A DNA stretch of 64,000 nucleotides from Alicyclobacillus sp. SP_1 (lineage in GTDB: Bacteria > Bacillota > Bacilli > Alicyclobacillales > Alicyclobacillaceae): contig NZ_JAMCCX010000083.1 in the NCBI RefSeq assembly GCF_024706985.1, positions 61,469 through 125,468 on the forward strand. Reading direction: 5' to 3'. The position numbers and the translations under genes were made by a program. Under the pieces are notes generated by a model that had not been told where the DNA came from, searched no databases, and worked only from the letters and a program-made list of their open reading frames with translations. Below, piece after piece: positions 17,070 through 24,926 of this stretch. The first letter of the stretch is position 1, and every line of letters begins with the position of its first letter.

Positions 17070-18758
17070 ATGTCGCAATTCCCTGGAAGGGTGTTGTCTG
17101 AATCGACAGCACGGCGTTACCTAGACTCTGGAACCTGGTCGCAACAGACATGGCTCGACATCTTCGAACAGAACGTTTTGCAACACCCGGAACTTACGCA
17201 CCGAGACGACGAACGGACGCTCACCCATCAAGCGTGGTGGGGCGCATCGGAGTCGGTGGCCGCCACTCTCGTCAAACTTGGGGTGAACAAGGGGGACCGT
17301 GTCGTCATTCAGTTCCCGAGCACACTCGATTATCTGATTGCGCTCTTCGCCATTGTCCGGATTGGAGCAGTGGCCGTTCTCCTGCAAACGGATTTGGGAC
17401 CGGACATGACCCGTCAAAGCCTGTCCACATCCGGGGCGAAAGTCTGGATGTGTGTGTCCAATTATCGTGGTGAGCCGATTCTCGAACATGCGCTCAAAAT
17501 GCGAGAGCATCTGCCAGAATTACAACACATCATCGTCCTCGGAGAGGCGAACATGGCCGACGGTACGGTACTGCACTTTGAAGAACTCCGTGATGGTGGC
17601 GTACAGTTGGACCCTGAAGAGTCACAGACGCGGCGCCCCACCCCGGTCGATCCGTTTGTCATGCTCTTCACAGCTGGCACCACGGGTCAGCCGCGCGGCA
17701 TTGTCCATCTGCATGGCAACTCCGTGTATGCTGCCAACGCTTACTGCCAACGCTTTGGCCTCCAAGTTGGCGAAGCCACTTTGGACATGGCGCCCATCTA
17801 CCACCTAACAGGAATGTTGGTAGGAGTACTCATGCCGATTGCTTCCGGCGGACGCATTGTTCTCCTCGAACGATTCGCCGCATCTCGCGCCCTCCGTCTG
17901 ATTGAGAATGAGGCTCCGAGATACTTGGTAGGTGCACCCCCGCATTTGATTCATCTTGCCGAACATCCGCAGTTGACTGAAACGAATACATCCTCAGTGC
18001 GCATCTACTTCTACGCTGGTGCACCTGTCCCACCAGAAGTTCTGGCAAAGTTGCAATCGGACACTGGGTGGATTGTTGGCGGTCTGTTCGGCTGGAGCGA
18101 AGGCTTCCTTGCTTGCTCGACGGAACTCACGGATTCTCCAGACGCCATCAGCACGACCGTCGGCAGACCCATTCCCGGCACCGAGATTCGGTTGGTCGAC
18201 GAAGCTGGCAATCCTCTCCCTGAAGACCCATCATCGGTCGGCGAGATGCTCTGCAAAAGCCCGAGTTTTGCAGCCGGATATTACGGCGATGCTTCATCGG
18301 CCAGTGAAAAATGGGATGCGGAAGGTTGGTTTCACTCGGGTGACTTGTTTTCCAAAGACGCCGAGGGACGCTACCGATTTCGTGGCAGGCGCGACAACAT
18401 CATTAACCGCGGCGGCGCGAAAATTGACCCTCGAACGGTGGAAGACGCCTGCAATCGCCACCCGTGCATTGATCAGAGCGTGCTCGTGTCCGTCGCAGAT
18501 TCTACTCTTGGACAGAGAACTGCGCTCGGAGTCCTTCCGGCGCCTCTGGCATCCGTGCCGTCTCGAGCCGAATTGATTCAATTTCTGACCGCAGAGGGTT
18601 TGGCCAAATTTCAGATGCCCGACGAAGTGGTCAGTCTATCCGACCGTGTGACTTCAGCCGACGGGCCCATCCCAATTTCCACGCTAAGAAAAATTCTGCA
18701 TGACGTGATGCGCACGACGAGTGTGGACGACCGAACTGAAGCGAAAGGGGACCGCTAA
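17070..18758 (+). CDS. AMP-dependent acyl-adenylate ligase, DHB-AMP ligase-like, lacking the A10 lysine
   Basis: A 562-residue ANL-superfamily enzyme. The core phosphate motif is LFTAGTTGQPRG (usually TSGTTGxPKG), the A5-like motif is FGWSEGF, and the A7/A8 region is GWFHSGDLFSKDAEGRYRFRGRRDN. The start resembles 2,3-dihydroxybenzoate-AMP ligases. At the C-terminus, where relatives have a GK lysine needed for adenylation, this protein reads TSADGPIPISTLRKIL, so that lysine appears to be replaced. It may be inactive in adenylation, catalyse only a thioesterification half, or be regulatory. It ends two bases before the second ligase gene. No siderophore genes are nearby. Confidence 0.83.
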   Translation: MSQFPGRVLSESTARRYLDSGTWSQQTWLDIFEQNVLQHPELTHRDDERTLTHQAWWGASESVAATLVKLGVNKGDRVVIQFPSTLDYLIALFAIVRIGAVAVLLQTDLGPDMTRQSLSTSGAKVWMCVSNYRGEPILEHALKMREHLPELQHIIVLGEANMADGTVLHFEELRDGGVQLDPEESQTRRPTPVDPFVMLFTAGTTGQPRGIVHLHGNSVYAANAYCQRFGLQVGEATLDMAPIYHLTGMLVGVLMPIASGGRIVLLERFAASRALRLIENEAPRYLVGAPPHLIHLAEHPQLTETNTSSVRIYFYAGAPVPPEVLAKLQSDTGWIVGGLFGWSEGFLACSTELTDSPDAISTTVGRPIPGTEIRLVDEAGNPLPEDPSSVGEMLCKSPSFAAGYYGDASSASEKWDAEGWFHSGDLFSKDAEGRYRFRGRRDNIINRGGAKIDPRTVEDACNRHPCIDQSVLVSVADSTLGQRTALGVLPAPLASVPSRAELIQFLTAEGLAKFQMPDEVVSLSDRVTSADGPIPISTLRKILHDVMRTTSVDDRTEAKGDR

Positions 18759-18760
18759 CC

Positions 18761-20410
18761 ATGGAAACACTCCTAACTAGGGAATTAGAAGAAAAATATC
18801 AGCATATTTGGCCGAACAAAACCATCATCGACTACTTAAAAGACGCTTCTGCACGCTTTCCAGACAAAGTCGCCATCCGAGACCACCGCTCGGAATATAC
18901 ATTTGCCAATCTGGCGAAAACGGTCGACACAATGGCTATGGGACTGCAACAACTAGGCGTAGGCAAAGGCGATGTCGTGTCATTTCAACTTCCCAACTGG
19001 AACGAATTTGTGCTACTACATTTTGCGGTGACACGCATTGGCGCCATTAGCAATCCGCTTATCCCCATCTATCGAGACAAAGAGATAAGCTACATGGTGA
19101 AAATGGCTGACTCTAAGGTTTTCGTCATCCCCGACCAATTCGCTGGATTTGACTTTCCAGAGATGGTCGAGCGGCTGCGACCCAACTGGCCTCAACTGGA
19201 GCACGTCCTCGTGGTCGGCGAACGTATTCCACCAGGCATGAAGGCATTCACGACTTTGCTTGAAGTCGACGCAACAGAGGAGGAGCGCGCAGAGCTAGAC
19301 CGGATCGAACTTCATCCAAACGACGTGACCGAACTCGTATTCACCTCCGGTACCACCGGAGATCCCAAGGGCGTCATGCATACGCACAACTCGCTTTGCG
19401 TGTCCACAGAGTATTTCATTGAACGACTGAACATCACGCCGGAAGATGTCGTCTTTATGGCGTCTACGTTCGCCCACCAGACGGGTTTCCTCTACGGCGC
19501 GCGCATTCAGGTCCATGCTGGTTGCACCGCCATTTATCAGGACATCTGGAACCCAGTCGAATTTATCCGCCATATCGAACAAGATGGCGTCTCCATCACC
19601 ATGGCGGCCACTCCATATCTCTATGATGCCGTCCACGTGGAAGGCATTGAGAACCGTGACTTATCGTCCTTCCGCGTGTTTTGTACGGCCGGAGCACCCG
19701 TTCCGCCTGCACTGGTTCGCGAAGCCGCAGAGAAACTGCCGTGCCGTATCTTGGCAGGCTGGGGACAGTCCGAAAATGGTTTGGTGACATTGACGTTCCT
19801 CGACGACAGTGTGGAGAAGCTGACAGAGACTTCCGGAGCTCCCTGCAAGGGGATGGAATTGCTCGTAGTTCACCCAGATGGCACAGAGTGTCCAGCCGGG
19901 GTGGAAGGCGATTTGTGGTGCCGCGGTCCGGCGATGTTTGTAGGTTATCTTAAGCGGCTTGACTACACACGCGAGCAGCATGTCGGAGATTGGTTTAAGA
20001 CGGGCGATCGCGCTGTTATGGACGAGGATGGCTACATCCGTCTCGCCGGGCGCAGCAGCGACATCATCCGCCACCAAGGTCGAGAGGTTCCGGTGACACT
20101 CCTCGAGAACTTGCTCCACGAACATCCCGACATTGCCGTCGCGCAAGTAGTCGCCATGCCGGGGCGGGACGAGAGCGAAGGAGAACGTGCTTGTGCCTTC
20201 GTCAGCCAGAAAGCTGGCACAACACCATTCACCATCGACAAAATGCGAGAGTTCTTGCGCGGTCGCGGTGTTTCTCAACAAGACTGGCCAGAACGGTTGG
20301 AGGTTGTCACCGACTTCCCGCGCACCCCGAGCGGCAAAGTCCAAAAATACGTCCTCCGCGAGAGACTGCAACAGGAATTCAAGTCGAGCGCAACACATCC
20401 ACACGCTTGA
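18761..20410 (+). CDS. Acyl-CoA ligase, cyclohexanecarboxylate-CoA ligase-like
   Basis: A 549-residue AMP-forming ligase with all core motifs: VFTSGTTGDPKGVMHTHNSL, AGWGQSENG, DWFKTGDRAVMDEDGYIRLAGRSSDII and the C-terminal lysine motif FPRTPSGKVQKYVLRERL. The N-terminal VVSFQLPNWNEFVLLHFAVTRIGAISNPL segment resembles the cyclohexanecarboxylate/medium-chain acyl-CoA ligase group. It activates a carboxylic acid to its CoA thioester in the cytoplasm. It is co-transcribed with the preceding, apparently lysine-less ligase. In Alicyclobacillus relatives cyclohexanecarbonyl-CoA primes omega-alicyclic fatty acids, so such a substrate is attractive but unproven. Confidence 0.86.
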   Translation: METLLTRELEEKYQHIWPNKTIIDYLKDASARFPDKVAIRDHRSEYTFANLAKTVDTMAMGLQQLGVGKGDVVSFQLPNWNEFVLLHFAVTRIGAISNPLIPIYRDKEISYMVKMADSKVFVIPDQFAGFDFPEMVERLRPNWPQLEHVLVVGERIPPGMKAFTTLLEVDATEEERAELDRIELHPNDVTELVFTSGTTGDPKGVMHTHNSLCVSTEYFIERLNITPEDVVFMASTFAHQTGFLYGARIQVHAGCTAIYQDIWNPVEFIRHIEQDGVSITMAATPYLYDAVHVEGIENRDLSSFRVFCTAGAPVPPALVREAAEKLPCRILAGWGQSENGLVTLTFLDDSVEKLTETSGAPCKGMELLVVHPDGTECPAGVEGDLWCRGPAMFVGYLKRLDYTREQHVGDWFKTGDRAVMDEDGYIRLAGRSSDIIRHQGREVPVTLLENLLHEHPDIAVAQVVAMPGRDESEGERACAFVSQKAGTTPFTIDKMREFLRGRGVSQQDWPERLEVVTDFPRTPSGKVQKYVLRERLQQEFKSSATHPHA

Positions 20411-20448
20411 CCGAAATATGCGGTCACGTCGGTCCCGTCAAACCACTG

Positions 20449-20484
20449 AAACCGCCCGCAGCGACCGTTCGCTGCGGGCGGTTT
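20449..20484. terminator. Terminator between convergent ligase and fabF genes
   Basis: AAACCGCCCGCAGCGA (20449-20464) and its exact complement (20469-20484) form a 16-bp perfect stem with a CCGT loop. The AAA/TTT ends make it usable in both directions between the two convergent genes. Confidence 0.9.
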
Positions 20485-20513
20485 ATCTCAATTTCATATG
20501 GATAATCAATGGA

Positions 20514-21773
20514 TTATTGCTCTTTTCCCCATATCAAAACACCATTCTGACCGCCAAATCCAAACGAGTTACTCAGTCCTGTGCGAATCGCCGCGGCCCG
20601 GCTACAATTTTGCACAACATCAGGCGGAGCCAGTTCGTCCTTGTTATCACAGTTGAGCGTCGATGGAATCCACCCCGTCTCAATCGACTTCACAGTCGCG
20701 AGACTTTCAATGGCACCAGCCGTTCCTAGCATGTGTCCGACCGCCCCTTTAATAGAACTGACGGGAATGTGGTCCAGATGTGCCCCGAACACTGCCCGCA
20801 ATGCGTGCGATTCTGCCCTGTCTCCTGCCGCCGTTGCCGTCGCGTGAGCATTGACGTAGTCAACGTCGTCCGCCTCCATTCCTGCGGCTCGCAAGGCTCG
20901 TTGCATGGCGAGGCGGGCACCCGCACCCTCCGGATGAGGAGCGGTCTCATGGTACGCATCATTAGAGGCACCGTAACCGAGAAACTCTGCGTAAATATGC
21001 GCCCCTCGTGCACGCGCATGGTCAAGCCGCTCCAGCACTAAAAATGCGGCTCCTTCGCCCATCACCATACCTTTGCGGTCGACATCAAACGGTCGCGACC
21101 AGCGCGAGACATCCTCTGGTCCTTCGACCGCAAGGGCTCCAGCACTGCGCAAACCGGCCATGATGGACGGCGAGAAGAGACATTCTGAGCCACCGGCCAA
21201 GACCATCTTGACCTCGTCACGCTCCAGCCAGTACGCCGCTTCTCCAATGGAATTGGCAGACGACGCACATGCAGTGGAATACGTCAGCACCGAACCGCGA
21301 ATGCCGTACTTCATAGCCACGGCCGCGGCGCCCGCATTGGGAATCGATTTAGAGACAAGCCTTGGGCTGAGTCGCGCAGCAGCATTCTGTGCGAGTTTCG
21401 CACTCCCCGCTTCTAATGTCTGTACTCCTCCAAACGCACAACCCATGGCAATACCCACATCGTCTCCGTCCACTCCGTGAAGCGCTCCTCCTTCCTCAAG
21501 GAAGTTTGCATCAGCGAGTGCTTCTGCGGCAGCTACCAGTGCGAGCTGGGTAAAGCGATCCGTATCGTTGATCACCTTTTTCGTCAGCCAATCAGCAGGA
21601 TTGAACCCATTTGCAGCGGCAACAACCGGAGCAAAAGAGCGCAGGGTCGAGTTCTCGGTCGCGCTTACCGCAGACTCGTTTCGCAGGAGTCTGTTCCAAA
21701 ACGTCGATACACCGACTCCGAGCGGACTGACAGTGCCAAGACCAGTAACAGCGATTCTAACCCGGGAATTCAT
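20514..21773 (-). CDS. fabF: Beta-ketoacyl-ACP synthase II (FabF family)
   Basis: A 419-residue thiolase-fold enzyme starting at the ATG at 21773, which has GAGAGG upstream; the frame is open further but without supporting signals. The catalytic Cys is in YSTACASSANSIGEAA, and the two His are in VNAHATATAAGD and GAVGHMLGTAGAIE. It condenses acyl-ACP with malonyl-ACP. It is a stand-alone gene rather than in a fab cluster, so it may be an extra, specialised synthase; the adjacent acyl-CoA ligase pair makes a special fatty acid possible. That link is inference. Confidence 0.92.
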   Translation of the reverse strand: MNSRVRIAVTGLGTVSPLGVGVSTFWNRLLRNESAVSATENSTLRSFAPVVAAANGFNPADWLTKKVINDTDRFTQLALVAAAEALADANFLEEGGALHGVDGDDVGIAMGCAFGGVQTLEAGSAKLAQNAAARLSPRLVSKSIPNAGAAAVAMKYGIRGSVLTYSTACASSANSIGEAAYWLERDEVKMVLAGGSECLFSPSIMAGLRSAGALAVEGPEDVSRWSRPFDVDRKGMVMGEGAAFLVLERLDHARARGAHIYAEFLGYGASNDAYHETAPHPEGAGARLAMQRALRAAGMEADDVDYVNAHATATAAGDRAESHALRAVFGAHLDHIPVSSIKGAVGHMLGTAGAIESLATVKSIETGWIPSTLNCDNKDELAPPDVVQNCSRAAAIRTGLSNSFGFGGQNGVLIWGKEQ

Positions 21774-21975
21774 GTGGTCGCCTCTCTTTATCTGCCTCTG
21801 CAAGGACTGCAGGACGGAAACTGGATAAAAACATTTCTGGACATACTCCAGCAACCTTTTCTCATGGTATCAAAAGGTTGGTTTGTTGAACAGAATGTGA
21901 ACACTTTCAGAGTTGCTTTTCGACTCCGAACACGGCAAGATATAAGGGTATTCACTCGTCTTTGGAGGATCGGTC

Positions 21976-22464
21976 ATGCACCACTTTTGGTGGCTCTTGC
22001 ACATTCTTGGAATTTGCTTTTGGCTCGGCGGCACGGCCACTGTGGCACTGGCATGGTCGCGCGCCCAAAAGGCGGTCACCACCCCCAAAGGTGCCGATTC
22101 CCGCAGCACTCGTCTCAGTTCCGCCAACGAGTTGCCTCTCCTTATTCGTCTCGCTAATCAGAGCGGACATTTGGGCGCGGGATTGACAGCCATCACTGGA
22201 ACAGTGTTGTCCTTCTTAGTGGAACCGAAAATCAAGTTGGCCTATGTATGGCTGACATACATGCAAGGTATGGGTGTGGTTGTGTTTGTGTTCTCTGTCT
22301 TCGTATTGACGAGACGGGGGAAACAACTGATGCAACACTTGACAACAGAGACAGCGTCCGTCGAAGAGACAGCTCGACTCGCCACGATTTATCACCGCTG
22401 GTTGTGGACCATCGTGCTCCTGCTGCTTTCCATTCTCGTCTTTGCTGCCTTCAAACCGCGCTAG
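21976..22464 (+). CDS. Four-helix integral membrane protein of unknown function (DUF2269/CopD-like)
   Basis: A 162-residue membrane protein with TTTGGAGG upstream of the ATG. Four hydrophobic segments are visible (HFWWLLHILGICFWLGGTA; GLTAITGTVLSFL; VWLTYMQGMGVVVFVFSVFVL; LWTIVLLLLSILVFAAF). His residues early in helix 1 and in TIYHRWLW could bind haem or metal, as in CopD-like proteins, but this is a guess. It precedes a metal-exporter gene in the same direction with about 140 bp between. Confidence 0.75.
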   Translation: MHHFWWLLHILGICFWLGGTATVALAWSRAQKAVTTPKGADSRSTRLSSANELPLLIRLANQSGHLGAGLTAITGTVLSFLVEPKIKLAYVWLTYMQGMGVVVFVFSVFVLTRRGKQLMQHLTTETASVEETARLATIYHRWLWTIVLLLLSILVFAAFKPR

Positions 22465-22605
22465 TTAAGCTGAACCTTTCCCAGCGAATTAGGTCCACGT
22501 CTGCGCCAATCTTTCGCTTCTCAGTCTTTGGTGAGCCGTACGAACATCGTCTATGGCCACATCCATCTCATGGATACTCAGCCAATCTGGAAAGGAGTTG
22601 ACGGA

Positions 22606-23586
22606 ATGACGCACTTTTCCGGTGCGACTCCAAAGCGCCTTTCCCACGACCATGGTCATCATCACGACCATAGCGGTGTCTTTCATACCCACGCTCCCGA
22701 AGGACAGATGAAGCGCGCATTTTTTTGGACTGTGATAATCCTCATAGTGGAAGTCTGCGGCGGACTGATTTCTCACAGTCTGGCTCTGCTTTCTGACGCT
22801 GGCCACGTTCTCACAGACCTGTTCGCCTTAGGCCTGTCCTGGTACGCGCTAACTCAGGCGAAGAAGCCCGCAACCGAACGGATGACCTACGGCTATCATC
22901 GCTCTGGAATTCTCGCCGCACTCATCAATGGCATGACTTTGCTCGTCATCACCGTCATCATCCTGGTAGAGGCTTATCAACGATTTCTGCATCCAACGCC
23001 CATCCAGCCATACTGGATGATTGGCCCCGCCGCCATTGGCCTCGGTATCAATTTGTACTTGGGGTTTGGCATGAAGGGTCACGACAACCTCAATGTAAGG
23101 AGCGCCGTACTGCACATGCTCGGAGATGCAGCAGCATCCGCCGGTGTCATCGTGGCCGCTCTGCTCATCGCTATCACTCATCGTGATTTTTTCGATCCGC
23201 TACTGAGTGTCCTGATTGCACTGTTGATTGCGTTTGGTGCCTGGCGGATTGTCGGACAAACGGTGTCCATCTTGATGGAAGGTACTCCGAGAGGGATTGA
23301 AACCGACGCAGTCGTCACCGCCCTCCGACACATTCCGAGCGTGGAGGACGTTCACGATGTCCACATTTGGAGCATCACGAGCGGCCGGAATGCGCTGTCT
23401 TGCCACGTGGTACTGGACGGGTCCCTGACGATTGCCGAAAGTCAAAGCATTCTCCGCACTATGGAGCATGAACTCGAACATTTTGGAATCCAGCACGTCA
23501 CCATTCAAACTGAGGACGGAAGTCATCCGCACGAAGCGACCGTCCTCTGCGCTGAAGCCACAGAACGCTCTCACGGACATGGCTAG
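22606..23586 (+). CDS. Cation diffusion facilitator family zinc/cobalt exporter
   Basis: From the ATG at 22606 (AAAGGAG upstream) the protein has 326 residues: a His-rich N-terminus (HDHGHHHDHSGVFHTHAPEG), six transmembrane helices, and a cytoplasmic C-terminal domain. The transport-site pattern is seen in SLALLSDAGHVLTDLFALG and in LHMLGDAAASAGVIVAA. It exports Zn(II) and possibly Co(II) or Cd(II) in exchange for protons, like CzcD/ZitB. An upstream in-frame ATG at 22528 has no good ribosome binding site. Confidence 0.93.
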   Translation: MTHFSGATPKRLSHDHGHHHDHSGVFHTHAPEGQMKRAFFWTVIILIVEVCGGLISHSLALLSDAGHVLTDLFALGLSWYALTQAKKPATERMTYGYHRSGILAALINGMTLLVITVIILVEAYQRFLHPTPIQPYWMIGPAAIGLGINLYLGFGMKGHDNLNVRSAVLHMLGDAAASAGVIVAALLIAITHRDFFDPLLSVLIALLIAFGAWRIVGQTVSILMEGTPRGIETDAVVTALRHIPSVEDVHDVHIWSITSGRNALSCHVVLDGSLTIAESQSILRTMEHELEHFGIQHVTIQTEDGSHPHEATVLCAEATERSHGHG

Positions 23587-23756
23587 AGAGAAGAGCAACG
23601 TCCGCGTGCGAAGCGCAAAGTTTGCTCAAAAAAAGATGTTTTTATCTGTAACATTTTGTTGGTCTGTATCGTCTCATCTGTGAAACGCTCGCCATGAGCC
23701 GAATGGCCGAGAACATGACGCGCCGGATTGCACAAGAGGACAGGATGGTGAGAGAG

Positions 23757-24809
23757 ATGAAGCGATGGCATCAGTGGGGACTTGCAGTCGTCGGCCTTGG
23801 AGTCGGCACTCTGGTGCTCACACTGAATTGGTCACCGAGACTGACCGAAGTGACGGTTCAACAAGCCTCAGCGGAAAGTTTGCAACTGGTTCCGAAGTCT
23901 GTTGAGTGGTTTGCCGACAAAGGGGTTCACTTAGCTTTCAACGAACCCGTCCAAAGCATTTCGTGGCAATACGACGGTACGAAGTACCACGCCAATTTTC
24001 CCAACCCAGAAACATCCATGTGGCTACCCGTTCCACTCAAGCAGGGCAGCGCAGCTTCTTTGAATGTGCAAACCGTGGTCACCTCCACCGGCACCACCTT
24101 AGACATGAACAAAGAACTGCAAGCGACGCTTCCCACACCGTTGACCGTCACCACCAGCCCTGGCCCATGGCAGATGAACGTCACTCGCAGCGGCCCCTGG
24201 ACACTTCGCTTTAGTGCGCCAGTCAGAGACCGCGAAGCCATTGACCATGAAGTACAGTTTCAACCGGCAGTTTCTGGAACGTGGCAATGGATTGGCCGCA
24301 CCATTGCAGAGTTTTTTCCCAGCCAGCGCGTGCGACCCACCGTGCTCGAGAGAATGACCCTTCTCGGAGGCCCGGAAGGACCTCAAGGAGTAGCAGGACA
24401 ATTTTTAACACAAAAATCGATTGTGCGCCCTTTTTATACGGCAAGTAATCAAAAAATTGTCGTTCGCGAAGGAGACCCAGAGACATTGACGCTGTATCGC
24501 GATGGAAAACCCATCTTGGTCAGCAAGTGCAATACGGGAGTCGACCATGCGACTCCACTCGGTCACTTCTATGTTCGCAACAAATTTCTTTGGGTCAATA
24601 TGATTGGTACCAATCCCAATGGAACGCATTACAACGTACCGCATGTGCCATGGGTCATGCCCATTGACGGGAACATCGCCATCCACGGCTATCCTCGTGC
24701 GGCTTACGGATTTCCTCAGAGTGCAGGTTGCGTAGAGCTCCCCATTCCTGTGGCTAAAAAACTTTGGCACATGATTCACGTTGGCACCCCAGTCACCATT
24801 AAAGTCTGA
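23757..24809 (+). CDS. L,D-transpeptidase (YkuD domain), membrane-anchored
   Basis: About 350 residues from the ATG at 23757; starts at 23745 or 23694 are also possible. An N-terminal hydrophobic anchor (WGLAVVGLGVGTLVLTLNW) is followed by an extracytoplasmic region of unknown fold and a C-terminal YkuD domain (from about VREGDPETLTLYRDGKP) with the catalytic signature IAIHGYPRAAYGFPQSAGCVELP split over the His and Cys. It would cross-link or modify peptidoglycan outside the membrane. The stop codon is repeated in frame by a 12-bp tandem repeat. Confidence 0.9.
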   Translation: MKRWHQWGLAVVGLGVGTLVLTLNWSPRLTEVTVQQASAESLQLVPKSVEWFADKGVHLAFNEPVQSISWQYDGTKYHANFPNPETSMWLPVPLKQGSAASLNVQTVVTSTGTTLDMNKELQATLPTPLTVTTSPGPWQMNVTRSGPWTLRFSAPVRDREAIDHEVQFQPAVSGTWQWIGRTIAEFFPSQRVRPTVLERMTLLGGPEGPQGVAGQFLTQKSIVRPFYTASNQKIVVREGDPETLTLYRDGKPILVSKCNTGVDHATPLGHFYVRNKFLWVNMIGTNPNGTHYNVPHVPWVMPIDGNIAIHGYPRAAYGFPQSAGCVELPIPVAKKLWHMIHVGTPVTIKV

Positions 24810-24836
24810 GAGAAAGTCTGAGAGAAAGTCTGAGAG
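24801..24836. repeat. 12-bp tandem repeat, three perfect copies, spanning a stop codon
   Basis: AAAGTCTGAGAG is repeated at 24801-24812, 24813-24824 and 24825-24836. The first copy includes the last codons and TGA of the L,D-transpeptidase gene, so the stop recurs in frame twice. Confidence 0.95.
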
Positions 24837-24926
24837 TGAGCGGAGGTCTCGATACCTCCTCTGCTCCCTCCATGGCACATCATGTCGAATTTCGCAAGAT
24901 TTTAGGGAAGGAAGGTCGAAGGAACC

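Noticed and set aside
16757..17071. 104-codon minus-strand frame upstream of the ligase pair
   Set aside because: No ribosome binding site, odd composition, and it covers the probable promoter of the ligase operon.
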